This document shows, piece by piece, positions 13,539 through 16,589 of a stretch of 16,589 nt of DNA (positions are counted from its first letter, which is position 1; each line of letters opens with the position of its first letter). The stretch is from Sulfurovum sp. (lineage in GTDB: Bacteria > Campylobacterota > Campylobacteria > Campylobacterales > Sulfurovaceae). Location of the stretch: positions 1 through 16,589 of the forward strand of contig JAGGRU010000298.1 of assembly GCA_021159425.1 (NCBI GenBank), given 5' to 3'. A program made the position numbers and the translations under genes. The notes under the pieces were generated by a model. It was given only the letters and a program-made list of their open reading frames with translations. It searched no databases and was not told where the DNA came from.

Positions 13539-14473
13539 TAATTTTCCTTATTTACTTCTACCGGGGTTCTTCCATGCAACAGTGCATCATTCATATCTTC
13601 ATCATCATAAGGATCAAAATGAGGAGTAATGATCCATCGTTTCCTCTTCTCCAGAGCCATTATTTTGTCTTCTACCTCATCTGCTATACGATGTGCTTCA
13701 AGCAAAAGCATATTGGGACGCAATACCATATGAAATTCGACAAAGTTCGTCGTACCGTCCGTACGTGTTTTAAGCCAGTGGTAACTCGTAACTTCAGGAT
13801 GATTAGAGATGATCTCTCCTATTTTTGCTACCATATCCCCCTCTAAAGATTTATCAAGAAGGATCTCAATCCCTTCCACAATGATCTCATAGGCAGAGTA
13901 GATAATATATACTCCTATACCTAAACCAAATATTGCATCTATACTGTCCAGTCCTGTAAAAGAGACAAGTCCCAAAGCAACCAATACAGCGGCATTAGAC
14001 CAAAGGTCTGTTTTATAATGCAAGGCATCTGCTTTAATGACAATATTATCTGTCACTTCTGCTACTTTAAGTAAATATCTCACCAAGAAATACGTCACAA
14101 TAATAGAAAAGATCATAGCAAAAATAGAAGGGGTAAGCAAAGTAGTGACTGTACCTTCATCCAGTTTTTTAAGTGCCACATAAATAATATAAATACCCGA
14201 AATAGTGATCACCGTACCTTCTATGACCGCAGCGATCGCCTGTATCTTTCCTTTACCATACTGATACTCTTCATCAGGATGTTCTTCAGATTTTTTGATC
14301 GCAAAGAAGTTAAAGATAGAGACTGCCATATCGAGTAGTGAATCTATGGCAGAAGCGAGTACAGCCACGGAACCGGAGGCGATACCAATAAAAAGCTTAA
14401 CAATAAGGAGTACCATTGCAACAGAAGAAGAGACAATCGTTGCTTTTTTTTGTGGAGACATTTGTGTTTTCAA
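13538..14473 (-). CDS. Cation diffusion facilitator (FieF/YiiP-like metal exporter)
   Basis: An inner-membrane exporter that uses the proton gradient to expel Zn2+, Fe2+ or similar ions. The 311-residue protein has six hydrophobic segments and the FieF metal site in the right places: D44 and D48 (AIDSLLDM) in TM2, H152 and D156 (ALHYKTDLW) in TM5, followed by a cytoplasmic C-terminal domain (from about 210) with EFHMVLRPNMLLLEAHRIADEVE. The D-D-H-D set is that of zinc/iron-type members. The start is probably TTG at 14473, because AGGA lies 6 nt before it; the ATG at 14461 has no such site nearby and would remove only four residues. TATAAT lies 30 bp upstream. It is co-transcribed with hemD, which might link metal balance to heme synthesis. 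Confidence 0.88.
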   Translation of the reverse strand: MKTQMSPQKKATIVSSSVAMVLLIVKLFIGIASGSVAVLASAIDSLLDMAVSIFNFFAIKKSEEHPDEEYQYGKGKIQAIAAVIEGTVITISGIYIIYVALKKLDEGTVTTLLTPSIFAMIFSIIVTYFLVRYLLKVAEVTDNIVIKADALHYKTDLWSNAAVLVALGLVSFTGLDSIDAIFGLGIGVYIIYSAYEIIVEGIEILLDKSLEGDMVAKIGEIISNHPEVTSYHWLKTRTDGTTNFVEFHMVLRPNMLLLEAHRIADEVEDKIMALEKRKRWIITPHFDPYDDEDMNDALLHGRTPVEVNKEN

Positions 14474-14502
14474 AGAGAATCCTATGGGTTGATATTATGA
14501 AG

Positions 14503-14508
14503 ATTATA
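14503..14508 (-). promoter_or_regulatory. -10 box for the fieF-hemD unit
   Basis: TATAAT on the minus strand, 30 bp before the TTG start. The REPIN at 14526-14587 begins 18 bp upstream of it, so the repeat borders the promoter. Confidence 0.6.
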
Positions 14509-14525
14509 ACATGAGAAGATTAAAT

Positions 14526-14587
14526 GTAGGGTCGGTTTACCGACCAATAATATTGCATGTTACATAAGGTCGGTAAACCGACCCTAC
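14526..14587. repeat. REPIN: two REP-like sequences in inverted orientation
   Basis: GTAGGGTCGGTTTACCGACC at 14526-14545 is repeated exactly in reverse complement at 14568-14587, with 22 bp between. Each arm is GTAG followed by a palindrome (GGTCGG, TTTA, CCGACC). GTAG plus a hairpin is the known signature of REP sequences recognised by REP-associated tyrosine transposases (RAYT). TAAATG flanks extend the symmetry after a 2-nt bulge. It lies between the htpG stop and the fieF promoter. It might also act as an htpG terminator, but no T-run follows. No RAYT gene is in the window. Confidence 0.7.
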
Positions 14588-14597
14588 GCATTTATAT

Positions 14598-16460
14598 TTA
14601 TATTGCTTTTGTAGCCAAAGATGCCACTCTCTGTGCAAATGCACCTTTATCTTTAGGTTCTAAACCTTCAGAAAGTTTTGCGGAATCCAAAAGTATCCAT
14701 GCAATATCAGCAAAAAGACTCTCATCACTTAACCCATCAAGCTTCTTGATCATCTCATGGTCTGGATTTATTTCTAAAATAAGAGGAGTTTCCGGTACTT
14801 CCTGTCCCATTTGGGCAAACATCGCTGCCATTCCCGCCATAGGGTCAGAGCTATCTTTAAGTACACATGAGGGACTTGAAGTCAGTCTCGTAGAAGTCTT
14901 CACCTCTTTTACCTCTTCACCTAAAACCTCTTTAATTTTATCAGTCAAAGATTTAAACTCTTTAGCTACTTCTTCTTTCTCTTCTTCTGTCTTAGAGTCT
15001 GGTGCATCAACAGTTGTAATATCTTTCAGACTCCACTCTTTATAGCTGCCTATCATAGGTGAAACAATGCTGTCTACCTCTTTATCATCCATGATCAGCA
15101 CTTCAATATTCGCTTTATTATACGCTTCAAGCAGTGGTGAATTTCTAAGTACTTTCTCATCTTCACCTGTGATGTAATAGATCTCTTTCTTCTCAGAGTC
15201 TCCACGGCTTATATAATCTTCAAACGATACAAGTCCATCTTCTGTAGAACTTTTGTACTTCACAATATCAAGCAGTATCTCTTTATTCGTATGATCTATA
15301 TAGATACCTTCTTTGATGACCTTGTTATACTGGGCAGTAAAAGTCTCTGCATCTTCACCGCTAAGTTTTTTGATCGCTCCAAGTATTTTCTTGACTGAAT
15401 TTTGTTTGATATTCGCCAAAATTCTGTTTTCCTGAAGCAATTCACGAGAGACATTAAGCGGTAAGTCTTCAGAATCTATAATACCTTTCACAAAGCGTAA
15501 ATACGATGGTAGCAGCTCTTTGTCATCATCTGTGATAAATACACGCTTAACATAAAGTTTCACCCCCGGTGAATAATCTGCTCTGTACATATCCATTGGT
15601 GCCGTTTTAGGAATATAAAAAAGTGTTGTAAACTCTTGTGAGCCTTCTACTCTGTTATGCAAATAAGTCAATGGTTCATCATCACCGTGAGACATTGTTT
15701 TATAGAATTCATTATAGTCTTCTGCTTTGAGTTCAGACTTTGAGAGTGTCCAAAGTGCGGTAGCAGCATTGATCTGCTCTGATCTGTTTACTTTTTTAGT
15801 AACTGCATCATCACCCTCACCTGTTGTCTCATCTTCAGACCAGTTAAGCATAATAGGGTACGCAATATGGTTGGAATACTTCTTCACAACCTCCTGTGTT
15901 TTCCACTTATCCAAAAACTCTTTTTCATCCTCTTTTAATTTGATGTAAACGACAGTCCCATGTTCTTCTTTGGTCACAGGTTTGACTTCATATTCTCCTG
16001 AACCATCAGTACTGAACATATACGCCTGCTCTTCACCCGCTTTTTTAGAAATGACATCTACTTGTTCTGCCACCATGAATACAGAGTAAAACCCTACTCC
16101 GAACTGACCAATAAGATTTGAATCTTTTTTTGCATCTCCGGTAAGATTTTCCATGAAGGCTTTTGTACCGGACTTTGCAATGGTCCCGAGTTGATCCATA
16201 AGGTCTGCTTCATTCATACCTATACCATTGTCACCAATGGTAAGTGATCCATCTTCTTTGTCTAATTTAATGGAAATCTTTCCTGACCAATTGTCTTCTT
16301 TAAATTTTTCATCGGTGAGTGAAAGGTAATTGAATTTATCGAGTGCATCAGAGGAGTTTGATACCAATTCTCTAATAAATATCTCTTTGTTTGAATAAAG
16401 AGAGTGTGTCATGAGCTTTAAAAGTTGTCCTATTTCAGTTTGAAATTGATGTTTTGCCAT
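14598..16460 (-). CDS. htpG: Chaperone protein HtpG (bacterial Hsp90)
   Basis: HtpG is the ATP-driven bacterial Hsp90, which remodels client proteins in the cytoplasm with DnaK. The 620-residue protein is complete. The N-terminal GHKL ATPase has E31, N35 and D38 in IRELVSNSSDALDKF, DNGIGM (D77), and the lid motif GQFGVGFYS. The middle domain contains GVKLYVKRVFITDD and the conserved PLNVSRELLQ. The C-terminal dimerisation domain has the segment TRLTSSPSCV. The C-terminus lacks MEEVD, as expected in bacteria. GGA about 7 nt before the ATG supports the start. The gene has its own TATAAT promoter at 16494-16499 and stands alone. Regulation by a heat-shock repressor is possible, but no CIRCE or HAIR sequence is seen. 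Confidence 0.97.
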   Translation of the reverse strand: MAKHQFQTEIGQLLKLMTHSLYSNKEIFIRELVSNSSDALDKFNYLSLTDEKFKEDNWSGKISIKLDKEDGSLTIGDNGIGMNEADLMDQLGTIAKSGTKAFMENLTGDAKKDSNLIGQFGVGFYSVFMVAEQVDVISKKAGEEQAYMFSTDGSGEYEVKPVTKEEHGTVVYIKLKEDEKEFLDKWKTQEVVKKYSNHIAYPIMLNWSEDETTGEGDDAVTKKVNRSEQINAATALWTLSKSELKAEDYNEFYKTMSHGDDEPLTYLHNRVEGSQEFTTLFYIPKTAPMDMYRADYSPGVKLYVKRVFITDDDKELLPSYLRFVKGIIDSEDLPLNVSRELLQENRILANIKQNSVKKILGAIKKLSGEDAETFTAQYNKVIKEGIYIDHTNKEILLDIVKYKSSTEDGLVSFEDYISRGDSEKKEIYYITGEDEKVLRNSPLLEAYNKANIEVLIMDDKEVDSIVSPMIGSYKEWSLKDITTVDAPDSKTEEEKEEVAKEFKSLTDKIKEVLGEEVKEVKTSTRLTSSPSCVLKDSSDPMAGMAAMFAQMGQEVPETPLILEINPDHEMIKKLDGLSDESLFADIAWILLDSAKLSEGLEPKDKGAFAQRVASLATKAI

Positions 16461-16493
16461 CTATCTTTCCTTTATATCTATTAATTTTGTGGG

Positions 16494-16499
16494 ATTATA
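16494..16499 (-). promoter_or_regulatory. -10 box for htpG
   Basis: TATAAT on the minus strand, about 34 bp before the ATG, with AT-rich sequence upstream and no recognisable -35. Confidence 0.6.
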
Positions 16500-16551
16500 G
16501 TCTATTTTGGTAAATATTTCAAGTTTTTTTGCAAGAATTATTTTAAGATTG

Positions 16552-16570
16552 TTTAGTCTTGTTGACTAAA
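16552..16570. promoter_or_regulatory. Perfect 7-5-7 dyad upstream of htpG
   Basis: TTTAGTC, five bases, GACTAAA. Its centre is about 62 bp upstream of the htpG -10 box. It could be an operator for htpG or for a gene beyond the window edge. It matches neither CIRCE (TTAGCACTC) nor HAIR (CTTGAGT). Confidence 0.35.
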
Positions 16571-16589
16571 GTTTATAAAAAAGTGTTTG

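Noticed and set aside
14557..15045. 162-codon plus-strand reading frame
   Set aside because: It is antisense to the C-terminal part of htpG and begins inside the REPIN; no domain is recognisable.
16461..16589. CIRCE or HAIR heat-shock operator upstream of htpG
   Set aside because: Neither TTAGCACTC-N9-GAGTGCTAA nor CTTGAGT-N7-ACTCAAG is present.
1..16589. CRISPR array, toxin-antitoxin pair, prophage or defence island
   Set aside because: No regularly spaced repeats and no genes of these classes were found; the coding content is housekeeping.

Overview
The window looks like chromosomal DNA from a Campylobacterota (epsilonproteobacterial) organism, most like Sulfurovum or Sulfurimonas. The DNA is AT-rich. 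Nearly every start that needs a promoter has a TATAAT-like -10 with no clear -35, the usual form in this phylum. Protein families also fit: an ATP synthase c subunit with a signal-peptide-like N-terminus, encoded apart from the other atp genes; a DUF5718 protein; a divergent HU; and the gene order atpE-pnp-...-lptD-RDD-purD. From memory that order is shared with Helicobacter pylori; I could not check it. The genus is an inference.

Layout. 1-1123: the 3' end of an OmpR-type response regulator gene faces a two-gene unit (Dabb protein, recR). 1124-1372: a divergent regulatory region almost filled by a 167-bp imperfect palindrome that resembles a MITE. 1373-4232: dnaJ, a ferritin-like protein, a convergent DUF5718 gene and a small membrane protein. 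4275-5428: HU, tRNA-Leu(GAG), atpE and their hairpin terminators. 5429-12448: a compact leftward six-gene unit, in transcription order purD, RDD protein, lptD, small J-domain protein, phosphoribosyltransferase, pnp, with gaps of at most 29 bp or short overlaps. 12449-12893: 445 bp without a protein gene but rich in RNA-like structure, including a candidate 6S RNA on the minus strand. 12894-14473: fieF-like cation exporter then hemD (TAATG overlap). 14526-14587: a perfect 20-bp inverted repeat whose arms look like REP sequences (a REPIN). 14598-16460: htpG, with its promoter and a 7-5-7 dyad upstream.

Function. Most of the window is housekeeping: recombination repair (RecR), protein folding (DnaJ, HtpG), iron storage, nucleoid structure (HU), ATP synthesis, purine synthesis (PurD), LPS export (LptD), RNA decay (PNPase), heme synthesis (HemD) and metal export. 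I see no defence system, CRISPR array, toxin-antitoxin pair or secondary-metabolite cluster. The parts most worth a second look are non-coding: the palindrome between the recR unit and dnaJ, the structured region upstream of purD, and the REPIN before fieF.
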